From Pseudomonas turukhanskensis (GTDB lineage: Bacteria > Pseudomonadota > Gammaproteobacteria > Pseudomonadales > Pseudomonadaceae): 64,000 bases of DNA. The notes under the pieces are model-generated. The model searched no databases. It saw nothing but the letters and a program-made list of their open reading frames with translations, and was not told the origin of the DNA. Shown here in pieces: positions 42,802-51,840 of this stretch. The DNA is taken from NCBI RefSeq assembly GCF_027922365.1, contig NZ_BSFN01000011.1, forward strand, positions 62,001 through 126,000. The letters run 5' to 3'. The position numbers and the translations under genes were made by a program. Within the stretch, counting starts at the first letter, position 1. Each line of letters starts with the position of its first letter.

Positions 42802-44542
42802 ACCCGTCCGCACCTTCCTTGATCACCAGAATGTCTTCCATGATCAGGTACTGCAGGTCCGAGCCGAAGAACATGTTCAGGGCGTCAGTCGGCGAGCAGA
42901 TCATCGGCTCGCCACGGCGGTTGAGCGAGGTGTTCAACGACACGCCGTTGCCGGTAAGGCCTTCCAGGGCCTTCATCATGTCGTAGTAGCGCGGGTTGTA
43001 CTCGCGCTTGAGCACCTGCGCACGCGAGGTACCGTCTTCGTGCACCACTTCCGGCACGCGGGTTTTCCACTCTTCAGCCACTTCGAAGGTGAAGGTCATG
43101 AACGGTGCCGGGTGGTCGACCTTGATCATCTGCGGGCCGACGGTATCCAGCATCGACGGGCAGAAGGGGCGCCAGCGCTCACGGAACTTGATCTGTTCGT
43201 TAATGCGATTGGCCACGCCGGCAATGCTCGGGCAACCAATGATCGAACGGCCACCGAGGGCGCGCGGCCCGAACTCCATACGGCCCTGGAACCAGGCGAC
43301 CGGGTTGCCGGCGACCATGATCTCGGCGATGCGCTGCGGCATTTCCTCGATCTGCTTCCACTTCGGCTTACTCGGGTGGCGGGCGCAGGCGGCGATCACG
43401 TCTTCGTTGGAATACGAAGGGCCGAGGTACACGTGCTCCATCTTCTCCACCGGCACACCGCGCTTGTGCGAGATATACGCCGCGGCGCCAACCGCGGTAC
43501 CGGCGTCACCGGAAGCCGGCTGCACAAACAGCTCCTTCACTTCCGGGCGGGCGATGATGCGCTGGTTGAGTTTGACGTTCAGCGCGCAACCACCGGCGAA
43601 GGCGATCTTGCCGGTTTCCTTGAGGATATCGCCCAGGTAGTAATCCATCATCTGCAACGCCAGCTTCTCGAACAGCGCTTGCATGCTGGCGGCGTAGTGG
43701 ATGTAAGGGTCATCGGCGATATCGCCTTCGCGTTTGGGACCCAGCCACTCGATCAGCTTGGGCGAGAAATAGAAGCCCTTGCCGTTCTCTTTATAGCGAC
43801 GCAGGCCAATCACGTTGGCGTACTCGGTGTTGATGATCAGCTCGCCGTTTTCAAACTTGGCCAACCGCGAGAAATCGTATTTGCTGGCGTCGCCATAAGG
43901 CGCCATGCCCATGACCTTGAACTCGCCATCGAGCATTTCGAAACCGAGGAATTCGGTGATCGCGCCGTACAGGCCGCCGAGGGAATCCGGGTCGAAGAAT
44001 TCCTTGATCTTGTGGATCTTGCCGTTCTCGCCGTACCCGAAAAAGGTGGTGGCGTACTCACCCTTGCCGTCGATGCCCATGATCGCGGTCTTCTCGGTAA
44101 AGCCCGAGCAGTGGTAAGCGCTGGAAGCGTGCGCCAGGTGATGCTCCACCGGCTCGATCTTGATTTTCTTCGGGTCGAAACCCAGTTGCTCCAGGCACCA
44201 GACAATCTTGTTGCGGTAGCGCTTGTAGCGACGGTTGCCCATAAGAATGGCGTCGAGGGAACGGTCCGGCGCATACCAGTAACGCTTGGCGTAATGCCAG
44301 CGGGCTTTGCCGAACAGACTGATGGGCGCAAATGGAATGGCCACTACATCAACATCAGACGGCCTGATGCCAGCCTGTTCCAGACAGAACTTGGCCGACT
44401 CGTAGGGCATACGGTTCTTGGCGTGCTTGTCGCGCACAAAGCGCTCTTCTTCGGCGGCCGCGATCAACTTGCCGTCGATATACAGGGCAGCGGAAGGATC
44501 ATGACTGAGGGCGCCGGAAAGGCCGAGAATCGTCAATGCCAC
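42785..44542 (-). CDS. NodU/TobZ-type carbamoyltransferase, LPS heptose carbamoylation
   Basis: A 585-residue carbamoyltransferase, equivalent to PA5005. It transfers a carbamoyl group from carbamoyl phosphate via an adenylate; in P. aeruginosa heptose II of the core is 7-O-carbamoylated. Motifs: LTILGLSGALSHDPSAALYI, HHLAHASSAYHCSGF (metal site), GIDGKGEYATTFFG, FAGGCALNVKLNQRI, WFQGRMEFGPRALGGRSIIG and RPFCPSMLDT. GTG 44542 is chosen because AGAGG lies six bases before it; an open frame to 44683 has no support. First gene of the minus-strand glycosyltransferase operon. Confidence 0.92.
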   Translation of the reverse strand: MALTILGLSGALSHDPSAALYIDGKLIAAAEEERFVRDKHAKNRMPYESAKFCLEQAGIRPSDVDVVAIPFAPISLFGKARWHYAKRYWYAPDRSLDAILMGNRRYKRYRNKIVWCLEQLGFDPKKIKIEPVEHHLAHASSAYHCSGFTEKTAIMGIDGKGEYATTFFGYGENGKIHKIKEFFDPDSLGGLYGAITEFLGFEMLDGEFKVMGMAPYGDASKYDFSRLAKFENGELIINTEYANVIGLRRYKENGKGFYFSPKLIEWLGPKREGDIADDPYIHYAASMQALFEKLALQMMDYYLGDILKETGKIAFAGGCALNVKLNQRIIARPEVKELFVQPASGDAGTAVGAAAYISHKRGVPVEKMEHVYLGPSYSNEDVIAACARHPSKPKWKQIEEMPQRIAEIMVAGNPVAWFQGRMEFGPRALGGRSIIGCPSIAGVANRINEQIKFRERWRPFCPSMLDTVGPQMIKVDHPAPFMTFTFEVAEEWKTRVPEVVHEDGTSRAQVLKREYNPRYYDMMKALEGLTGNGVSLNTSLNRRGEPMICSPTDALNMFFGSDLQYLIMEDILVIKEGADGYDALN

Positions 44543-44633
44543 GGGAAACCTCTTGCAACGACGCAGAACCAAGCCTGCGCGAAAAGTCGGACGACAGGCC
44601 GGGAAATCAATGGGCTGTCTGATAAAGCCGGGG

Positions 44634-44639
44634 ATTATA
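44634..44639 (-). promoter_or_regulatory. Consensus -10 box upstream of the carbamoyltransferase gene
   Basis: On the minus strand this reads TATAAT, 91 bases before the GTG start. No good -35 is visible at the expected spacing, so an activator may be needed. The 272 bases between 44542 and 44815 show no gene. Confidence 0.4.
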
Positions 44640-44814
44640 GCCGGTGCGTTGGGCTGGGTGCGAGCGTGGTGGGCGCGGGGCAAAGAAGGGGCCTGAGACC
44701 TTGCGCACGTAACGGCAGGAGTTGCCCGGACTCAAGCCCTGCGGCGTCGGACTTCGGCGTACCGAGAAGCCCTATAGGTTGTGTGGCCCGACACGGACGT
44801 CAGTCAGGCTGGTC

Positions 44815-45354
44815 ATGCCTTTTTTCCCACCTATCACGCTTAACGGCGAAACCTACGATCTTTCGCACCTTGACCCGATGACGCTCAACATCGATAGCGC
44901 CATGGCCGCGAAGGTGTTGACGGTGGGCGTGCGGTTTAGCAATCACTGCTTTACCAAGGCCTACAACGCCCAAGATCATCCAGCGGGACCAATTTTGTTG
45001 GACGCAGGGGGACGGCAACGCAGCTTTTGCCAAAAACGCTACACCCTGTCGCTGCAACTCGGCCAATTACTCAGCGAACTCAACCATCCCAAAATCCAAG
45101 TTTGGCAGACGGTAGAAAGGCGGAACTGGGTGTACTCAACGACAGTAGAGGGCCATCAGGGCCCCTACCACGTATTCTTTGAGATAAAGCGCAATGATAG
45201 GAAAAATCGCCGTCGAGAAGATCTGAACATGGTGATCGAAAGCGCATACCCTGAAGGCGACTTGCGTGGCGGTCCTAGCCGATTTGGCCGTATGGGCTTT
45301 TTGCTGTTATGCGGGAAGATTTACACAAGGAAACCGACAGCCACAAAACGCTGA
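44815..45354 (+). CDS. Conserved hypothetical protein
   Basis: A 179-residue basic cytoplasmic protein beginning MPFFPPITLNGETYDLSHLD, with VGVRFSNHCFTKAYNAQDHP, LDAGGRQRSFCQKRYTLSLQ, RNWVYSTTVEGHQGPYHVFF and the C-terminus GFLLLCGKIYTRKPTATKR. I recognise no domain. Its composition, with more AT and Lys than its neighbours, its isolated forward orientation inside a minus-strand LPS run and the perfect terminator right behind it point to a mobile cargo gene; related orphan genes appear to be scattered in pseudomonads. The Cys/His-rich N-terminal half could bind metal. Confidence 0.7.
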   Translation: MPFFPPITLNGETYDLSHLDPMTLNIDSAMAAKVLTVGVRFSNHCFTKAYNAQDHPAGPILLDAGGRQRSFCQKRYTLSLQLGQLLSELNHPKIQVWQTVERRNWVYSTTVEGHQGPYHVFFEIKRNDRKNRRREDLNMVIESAYPEGDLRGGPSRFGRMGFLLLCGKIYTRKPTATKR

Positions 45355-45359
45355 AAAGC

Positions 45360-45383
45360 AAAAAGGCGCCTAAGCGCCTTTTT
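45360..45383. terminator. Bidirectional intrinsic terminator
   Basis: AAAAAGGCGC, loop CTAA, GCGCCTTTTT: ten perfect pairs with T-tracts on both strands, directly after the hypothetical gene and facing the end of gcd. Confidence 0.9.
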
Positions 45384-45573
45384 GTACAGCCATCCGGACA
45401 CCACTAGCTTTCGCTTAGGCCCGCCTTGCGCGAGCACTGGTTTGCACCAGCTGGGAAGCGTTCGATCTCATCCGGTCAGTCGCTTCGAAGGGCCAATTAT
45501 TCTCCTGCGGGTTGCTATAGACAACCCCGCCGCCCCTCGAATTGACGACCGGCGTCCCGACGGAGATACGCGG

Positions 45574-47979
45574 TCAAGGCTTATCCGGCAGCGCATACGC
45601 AATCACGTAATCCCCCCGCTCCGGCGACTGCCGCGCGCCACCGGCGCTTACCACGATGTACTGCTTGCCAGTCTTGGGCGACACATAGGTCATGGGGCCC
45701 GACTGGCTACCCACCGGCAACCGCGCTTTCCACACTTCCTCGCCGCTGCCGCTATCGAAGGCGCGCAGGTAGAAATCCTGGGTACCGGCAAAGAACAGCA
45801 AGCCCGACTGCGTCGCCATGGAAGCACCCAAGGTCGGCATACCAATCGGAATCGGCAGGTGCATCTTGATGCCCAGCGGACCGGTGTCTTGCACCGTGCC
45901 GACCGGCACCTGCCACACCAGCTTGCGAGTTTTCAGGTCGATGGCGGACATGGTGCCAAACGGCGGCTTCTGGCACGGAATACCGGCCACCGACAGGAAG
46001 CGCTCACGCATGGCGCCGAATGGCGTACCGGCCTGCGGCACCACGCCCATTTCGATACCACTGGCACCGGCGGCGATCTTCTCGCGCGGGATCATGTAGT
46101 TGGCCAGGCCCAGGCGCATGTCGTTGACGAACATATAGTTGGTGGTCGGGTCTACCGAAACGCTGCCCCAGTTCATGCCACCCAGCGAGCCTGGGAACTG
46201 CAACGCACGGTCCAGGCCCGGCGGGGTGTAGACGCCTTCGTGGCGCATGCCTTTGAACTGGATGCGGCACAGCAACTGGTCGAATACCGTGGCGCCCCAC
46301 ATGTCCGACTCATACAGCTGCTGGTTGCCGATTGACGGCATATCCACCGAGAACGGCTGGGTCGGCGAATAGCGTTCACCCGGAACATTGCCTTGCGGCA
46401 CGGGCTTTTCGTCGACTTTGGCAATCGGCACGCCGGTCGCGCGGTTAAGCAGGAAAATTTCACCCTGCTTGGTGATCTGCGCCAGCGCCGGCTGGGTGCC
46501 ACCGGCATCGTCCGGTACATCGTAAAGCAGCGGCTGCGCGGGAATGTCAAAGTCCCAGAGGTCGTGGTGGGTCATCTGGAAGTGCCAGCGAATGGCGCCG
46601 GTCGCGGCTTCCACAGCAACCACCGACGAGCTGTACTTATCGTCCAGCTCGGTGCGCTCGCCCGCCCAGAAGTCGGGCGTGGCGTTGCCGGTTGGCAGGT
46701 AGATCAGGCCGAGTTTTTCGTCATAGGCCATGGCCGACCACACGTTCGGCGTACCACGGGTGTAGGTCTGCCCTTCGGGCGGGCGCTTGGTGGTTTGCGG
46801 GTTGCCCGGATCCCAGGCCCACACCAGCTCGCCACTGTGCACATCAAAGGCACGTACCACACCTGGCGGTTCACCGGTGGAGAAGTTGTCCGCCACCCGG
46901 CCACCAACCACCACCACATTGCCCGCCACCAACGGCGTCGAAGTTTGCTGGTAGTAACCGTCTTTCACTTCACCCATGTCGGTCTTCAGATCGACCGTAC
47001 CCTGATTGCCGAAATCGGCGCAGGGTTCGCCCGTTTCGGCGTTGATAGCAATCAGACGGGCATCGATGGTGGGCAGAAAAATACGCTTGGCGCAGGCCAC
47101 AGGTGCGGCTGCCGTATCGGCGGGCGCGGCTGCCGGCGCTGCTTCCTCAAAGTAGCCCAGCCCGCGGCAACGCTGCCAGTTGGGTGCCGAACCTTTTGGG
47201 TCGAAGTGCCAACGTTCTTTGCCGCTGTCGACGTCAATCGCAAACACCTTGCCGTAGGCGGTGCAGTGATAGAGCGTATCGCCGATCTGCAGCGGGGTGT
47301 TCTGGTCTTCGGCGCCGGAGCCTGTGCTTTGCGGCAAGTCGCCGCTGCGGAAGGTCCAGGCCACCTGTAGTTGGTTGACGTTGTCCTTGTTGATCTGGTC
47401 CAGCGCGGCAAACCGGTCGCCGTGGGTGGTGTTGCCCCAGTGCTTCCAGTCTTTCTGCTCCTGGCCCTTGGCAACCGGCGTCACCGCCGCCTCGCTGTCG
47501 GCCGCAACGATGGGGTTCAGCACAAAGGCATAGGCCGAGGTGGCGACAATCGCCGCCGCCAACAGGCCGCTCAACACATAAGCGCCACGGCCATCGCCGT
47601 CGTGTGGCTCGGGGGCAACCCGCAGCAGGGTCGGATAAAGCAGCGCCACCACCAGACCGATCACCGCGAAAACAAACAGACGCGACACCAGCGGCCAGAA
47701 TTCAAACCCGGTTTCCCATACCGCCCAGATCACCGAGAGCAACAGAATCACGCCATAGAGTGACGCACCATTAGGGTTGCCTTTGGCAATCAGCACGCCG
47801 GCGCCTAGCATAGCCAGGCCGCACAATACGAAATACCAGCTGCCACCCAGCACCGCCAGGTAGGCGCCACCACCGGCCAGGTATAAACCGACCAGGGCAA
47901 TCGCCACCCCGACCACTACCAGCAGCCAACGGGCAAAAGCCCCGGGACGTCGCCGTTCTACGGCCAGTGCATCATTCAT
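45574..47979 (-). CDS. gcd: Gcd, membrane-bound PQQ-dependent glucose dehydrogenase
   Basis: Oxidises glucose to gluconolactone in the periplasm and passes electrons to ubiquinone. At 801 residues it is typical: five N-terminal membrane helices (about 15-140), then an eight-bladed PQQ propeller. Landmarks: WKHWGNTTHGDRFAALDQIN, WTFRSGDLPQSTGSGAEDQN, GRVADNFSTGEPPGVVRAFD, MTHHDLWDFDIPAQPLLYDV, GEIFLLNRATGVPIAKVDEK and a C-terminal GPMTYVSPKTGKQYIVVSAG. ATG 47979 with AGGAGG nearby. Divergent from a PqqU-like receptor. Confidence 0.97.
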   Translation of the reverse strand: MNDALAVERRRPGAFARWLLVVVGVAIALVGLYLAGGGAYLAVLGGSWYFVLCGLAMLGAGVLIAKGNPNGASLYGVILLLSVIWAVWETGFEFWPLVSRLFVFAVIGLVVALLYPTLLRVAPEPHDGDGRGAYVLSGLLAAAIVATSAYAFVLNPIVAADSEAAVTPVAKGQEQKDWKHWGNTTHGDRFAALDQINKDNVNQLQVAWTFRSGDLPQSTGSGAEDQNTPLQIGDTLYHCTAYGKVFAIDVDSGKERWHFDPKGSAPNWQRCRGLGYFEEAAPAAAPADTAAAPVACAKRIFLPTIDARLIAINAETGEPCADFGNQGTVDLKTDMGEVKDGYYQQTSTPLVAGNVVVVGGRVADNFSTGEPPGVVRAFDVHSGELVWAWDPGNPQTTKRPPEGQTYTRGTPNVWSAMAYDEKLGLIYLPTGNATPDFWAGERTELDDKYSSSVVAVEAATGAIRWHFQMTHHDLWDFDIPAQPLLYDVPDDAGGTQPALAQITKQGEIFLLNRATGVPIAKVDEKPVPQGNVPGERYSPTQPFSVDMPSIGNQQLYESDMWGATVFDQLLCRIQFKGMRHEGVYTPPGLDRALQFPGSLGGMNWGSVSVDPTTNYMFVNDMRLGLANYMIPREKIAAGASGIEMGVVPQAGTPFGAMRERFLSVAGIPCQKPPFGTMSAIDLKTRKLVWQVPVGTVQDTGPLGIKMHLPIPIGMPTLGASMATQSGLLFFAGTQDFYLRAFDSGSGEEVWKARLPVGSQSGPMTYVSPKTGKQYIVVSAGGARQSPERGDYVIAYALPDKP

Positions 47980-48100
47980 GCGTTATATCCTCCTGCTCAA
48001 TCAACCTGTACTCGCGAGCCGCTGGCATTCGGCCAGCCGCGATAAGGGCGCGGATTCTGCCGCGCATTCAAACGGCTTACACCTGGCAAGCAGTAGGTCA

Positions 48101-48116
48101 TTAACCATTTAGTTAA
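48101..48116. promoter_or_regulatory. Inverted repeat in the gcd-pqqU intergenic region
   Basis: TTAAC-N6-GTTAA lies between the divergent genes in the only AT-rich stretch of the 259-base gap. Possible operator; no regulator can be named. Confidence 0.35.
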
Positions 48117-48238
48117 CAAGGCTCTGGCGCAAACTCAGCGCTGGAGCGGCTCGGCGAGGGGTGACTTTATGGTCGATAATCGCCCACTATGCTTACACCG
48201 CGACCGCAGCGGCATTACTGACCTGTATAACGCCGGCG

Positions 48239-50332
48239 ATGAATTCATTGAACCGACTCCCCCCGTTCCCCCTGCTGCTGACTCTGCTTGCCGTTACCCA
48301 CGCCAATGCCAGCGATGCGCCCGACCTTTCACTGACACTCGACCCACTGGTGGTCAGTGGCTCACGCCAGGCCAGCGACAGCTTCAGCCTGCCCTTCTCG
48401 ATAGATAGCGTAGATCGTCAGCAGATCAGTGACGGGCAATTGGGCATCAACGCCTCGGAAGCCCTTAACCGTGTGCCCGGTCTGGTGGTACAGAACCGCC
48501 AAAACTACGCCCAGGATTTGCAGATTTCGTCCCGTGGCTTTGGCGCCCGCTCTGCGTTTGGCGTGCGTGGACTCAAACTGATCAGCGACGGCATTCCGGC
48601 CAGCACCGCCGACGGCCAGGGCCAGGCCGCCACCTTCAATCTGGATACCGCCGAGCGCATCGAAGTGCTGCGCGGCCCAGCTTCTACCTTGTATGGCAGC
48701 AATGCCGGCGGCGTGGTTCAGGTCTTTTCTCGCGACCCCGAAGGCCCGCCGAAGGTCGACGCCGAGACGATTTTTGGCAGCGACGGCCTGAACAAAAACC
48801 ACCTGAGCGCCGAAGGTGCCAATGAAAAGGCGGGGTTCCTGCTCGACGCTTCACGCATGGACACCGACGGCTACCGCGACCACAGCGCCGCCCGCCGCGA
48901 CCAGACGTTCGCCAAGCTCAACCTGAAGCCCGATGCCGACAGCAAGCTGGCATTTATCTACAGCAGCCTGGAGCAGAACGGCACGCAGGATCCGCTCGGG
49001 CAAACGTGGGAGGCTTACAAGCAAGACCCGCGTTCAGTCACCGCCAATGCCGAGATTTACAACACGCGCAAAAGCATCGACCACCAGCAAGTGGGTGCCA
49101 ATTACGAGCGTTACTTTGGTGACTCAACGCTGCAAGCGACGGCGTATACCGGCAAACGCAGCGTGATTCAGTACCTCTCGATTCCCAAAGGCTCGCCGGC
49201 CAATAACAACAACGGCGGCGGCGTAGTGGCCTTTGATCGCCGCTTCTACGGCGGCAGCCTGCGCTGGCTGCAACCGGTGGGCGATGTCGACCTGGTGTTC
49301 GGCTTGGACTACGACCAGAGCGAAGACGACCGCCAGGGTTACCAGAACTTTGTCGGCGATGAACTCGGCGTGAAAGGCGCCCTGCGCCGCGACGAAAAAG
49401 ACACCGCCACCAGCCTCGACCCCTATGCCCAGGCCACCTGGAAAATTGGCGACTGGACCCTGCAAGGTGGGCTGCGTTACAGCACCGTGGAAATCGACGT
49501 GGATGACCATTACCTGGTCAACGGCGATGACAGCGGCAACCGCCGTTACGAACAGGCCAGTCCGGCTGTCAGCCTGGGCTACGCCTTTACCCCGGAGCTC
49601 AATGGCTACGTGAGCGTGGGGCGCGGCTTTGAAACGCCGACCCAGGGCGAGCTGGCGTATGCCCCGAACAATGTGGCCGGAGTGAACTACAACCTCGACC
49701 CGTCGACCAGCACCCAGTACGAGGTGGGCGTGAAGGCGTTGCTGGGTAATGCGACGCGGGTCAATGCCGCGCTGTTCCAGATAAACACCGACGACGAGAT
49801 CGTGGTGTTCGCCAATAGCAACGGCCGCACCAGCTACCAGAACGCCGGGCGCACGCAACGGCGCGGTTTCGAGTTGGGCGTGCAAAGCCAGCTCAGCGAA
49901 CAGTGGACTGCCAACCTCGCCTACACCTACCTGGCGGCCCAGTACGACTCCAGCTTTGTCAGCGGCACGCGCGCCGTAGACAGCGGCAACAACCTTCCCG
50001 GCGTGCCGCGCACAACGGTTTTCACCGAGCTCAACTGGCAACCAGCGGATGGCGTCAGCACCGCCATCGAAGGCCTTTACCGCAGCAAGGTGTATGTCGA
50101 AGACAGCAACACCGCCAAGCCAGCCCCGGCCTATAGCGTGTTCAACTGGCGGGCGCGGTTTGAGCAGCAATACGGTGCGTGGACCGTGCACCAGCTCGTA
50201 CGGCTGGATAACCTGCTGGACCGGCAATACGTGGGGTCGGTGATTGTTGGCGACGGCAACAACCGCTACTACGAGGCAGCGCCGGGGCGCAGCTGGTATG
50301 CCGGCGCCGGGGTTTCGTATCAGTTCGAGTAA
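48239..50332 (+). CDS. pqqU: PqqU/YncD-like TonB-dependent receptor, predicted PQQ importer
   Basis: An outer-membrane beta-barrel receptor of 697 residues. Signal peptide MNSLNRLPPFPLLLTLLAVT ending HANA, TonB-box-like DPLVVSGSR, then a plug with LNRVPGLVVQNRQNYAQDLQ, SSRGFGARSAFGVRG and DGIPASTADGQGQ. The barrel has VGRGFETPTQGELAY and QINTDDEIVVFANSNGRTSY, and ends QYVGSVIVGDGNNRYYEAAP. I recognise close similarity over much of the length to E. coli YncD, renamed PqqU because it imports PQQ. Start chosen at ATG 48239 for the signal peptide; ribosome-binding site unclear. Confidence 0.85.
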   Translation: MNSLNRLPPFPLLLTLLAVTHANASDAPDLSLTLDPLVVSGSRQASDSFSLPFSIDSVDRQQISDGQLGINASEALNRVPGLVVQNRQNYAQDLQISSRGFGARSAFGVRGLKLISDGIPASTADGQGQAATFNLDTAERIEVLRGPASTLYGSNAGGVVQVFSRDPEGPPKVDAETIFGSDGLNKNHLSAEGANEKAGFLLDASRMDTDGYRDHSAARRDQTFAKLNLKPDADSKLAFIYSSLEQNGTQDPLGQTWEAYKQDPRSVTANAEIYNTRKSIDHQQVGANYERYFGDSTLQATAYTGKRSVIQYLSIPKGSPANNNNGGGVVAFDRRFYGGSLRWLQPVGDVDLVFGLDYDQSEDDRQGYQNFVGDELGVKGALRRDEKDTATSLDPYAQATWKIGDWTLQGGLRYSTVEIDVDDHYLVNGDDSGNRRYEQASPAVSLGYAFTPELNGYVSVGRGFETPTQGELAYAPNNVAGVNYNLDPSTSTQYEVGVKALLGNATRVNAALFQINTDDEIVVFANSNGRTSYQNAGRTQRRGFELGVQSQLSEQWTANLAYTYLAAQYDSSFVSGTRAVDSGNNLPGVPRTTVFTELNWQPADGVSTAIEGLYRSKVYVEDSNTAKPAPAYSVFNWRARFEQQYGAWTVHQLVRLDNLLDRQYVGSVIVGDGNNRYYEAAPGRSWYAGAGVSYQFE

Positions 50333-50338
50333 GCCTTT

Positions 50339-50404
50339 GTAGGGTGCGCTATGCGCACCGGGCGACCTCAGGGATAACGCAACGGTGCGCAGAGCACACC
50401 CTAC
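50339..50404. repeat. REP-type palindromic element
   Basis: GTAGGGTGCGC and CGGTGCGCAGAGCACACCCT followed by AC form inverted arms around ACCTCAGGGAT. Located between the convergent pqqU and LPS kinase genes; related to 32050-32103. Confidence 0.7.
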
Positions 50405-50418
50405 GAAGCGCAACAGCG

Positions 50419-51840
50419 TTAGAGGGTGGGCAAACGCTGATCCAGCAGTTTGAACAGCGCCGTATCTGTCGGCCAGTTGCGCAAGAACCGCGCGCGATCG
50501 CGTGCGTAGGCCTTGGCGAAACTGCTTTGGCTGCGGTGCTGCTGCATGGCATCCAGGTCAATCAGGGTCCATTGGTTCTGGTACCAGAACAGGTTGTGGC
50601 CTTTGAAGTCGCCATGGCTAATGCGCTCGCGAATCAGCGCGGCGAACAGCTGGTCCAGCGCCAGCAGTTCGCTGTCCGGCGGCGTGCTGTGCAGGAACGG
50701 CGAAAACCGTGCAATCAGGTCTTCATTGCCGCAGTAGGCGGTTACCAGATACGCGCGACCGCGCAGCCAGCACCAGCGTCGCTCGATCACGGCCAACGGT
50801 TGCGGCGTGGCGATGCCCAGCACCTGCAGGCGATTGCCTTCACGCCAGCTGTGCCAGGCGCGGCTGGGGCGCCAGAAGCGTTTTAGCCAGTGGGCGAAGT
50901 TTTTCACATTGTAGCGTTTGACCACCAACGGCTCGCCGCCCACCTCTACCCGCGCCACGGTTGCGGCGCCGCCGGTTTTATACAGATGGCCGGCGTCGAT
51001 GGCGGCGTCCGGTTCAGCCAGCAAGGCTAGCAAACGTGGCTCGGCTTCGCGACGTACTACGCGCAAAACAAAGGCACCGATCTTAGCGCTGAAGAGGCTG
51101 CATTCACGGGCGGCTTTTTTCAGGTAATCGCGCACACGCCAGCGCCGCACCGTAGCGATTTCACCGAGCAGCTTTTCCAGCGGCAACGCGTGCTCGCCGT
51201 TGGCGAGCAGGTAATGAATCAGCAACTCTTCCAGAAACGGCTCGAGGTTGGCCGGCAACTGGGCGAAAAACACCCCGAGGTTGCGCAGCACTTCATCGCG
51301 GCCCAACGGCTGCCCAGGCACCTGCGCCTGCACGCCGCCGCCGTCGATCAGGTACAGCTGGCCGTTGTGGTGCAGCAAGTTGTCCAGATGCAGGTCGGCT
51401 TGCCACAGGCCTTTGCTGTGCAACTGGGCAATCGCGCCCAAGGCCTGAGCCAGTACCTGTTGCTGGCCATCGGACGCGGGCGCCTCATGCTCCACTGCCC
51501 GCCAGGCTTCGCCCAGACTCTGCGCGCCATCGAGGTAGTCAAACAGCAACCAGCCGCCCTCGCCCGCCGTGAAGCCTTCGGCCAAGAGTGCCGGAGTCAG
51601 CAGGCCATGGTCGGCGAGCAGGTGCACGCCCTTGGACTCACGGTGAAAGTGCCGCTCGGCCTTACCGCCCACCAGCAACTTGGCCAGCACCTGCCGCCCT
51701 TGCCACTGAGCAACGCCGACATAACGCTGCCCCGGCAACACCCGCAACAGGCTTTGCAGCGTCACCGTGTCGCTCCCCAGCTGCACGCTCACGGGCAAGG
51801 CCGGCGATCGACCGGCATCACGCAGTTGGCTCAGGTTCAT
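50419..51840 (-). CDS. Two-lobed lipopolysaccharide kinase (InaA family, PA5006-like)
   Basis: A 473-residue protein in which two kinase-fold domains appear fused. The first has the catalytic loop GLWQADLHLDNLL and LIDGGG; the second has ISHGDFKGHNLFW and LIDLDAM. Each has an Asp, an Asn four to five residues later and a metal-binding Asp, so both may be active. The P. aeruginosa equivalent sits in the same place. A likely LPS core sugar kinase; acceptor positions unknown. Its ATG overlaps the preceding stop as ATGA. Confidence 0.88.
   Translation of the reverse strand: MNLSQLRDAGRSPALPVSVQLGSDTVTLQSLLRVLPGQRYVGVAQWQGRQVLAKLLVGGKAERHFHRESKGVHLLADHGLLTPALLAEGFTAGEGGWLLFDYLDGAQSLGEAWRAVEHEAPASDGQQQVLAQALGAIAQLHSKGLWQADLHLDNLLHHNGQLYLIDGGGVQAQVPGQPLGRDEVLRNLGVFFAQLPANLEPFLEELLIHYLLANGEHALPLEKLLGEIATVRRWRVRDYLKKAARECSLFSAKIGAFVLRVVRREAEPRLLALLAEPDAAIDAGHLYKTGGAATVARVEVGGEPLVVKRYNVKNFAHWLKRFWRPSRAWHSWREGNRLQVLGIATPQPLAVIERRWCWLRGRAYLVTAYCGNEDLIARFSPFLHSTPPDSELLALDQLFAALIRERISHGDFKGHNLFWYQNQWTLIDLDAMQQHRSQSSFAKAYARDRARFLRNWPTDTALFKLLDQRLPTL

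Noticed and set aside
43040..44881. 613-codon open frame antisense to the carbamoyltransferase
   Set aside because: No recognisable domain; the minus-strand gene has all catalytic motifs.
45415..45573. Open in-frame extension of 52 codons after the gcd stop
   Set aside because: gcd has its normal length and C-terminus before the TGA; nothing indicates read-through.
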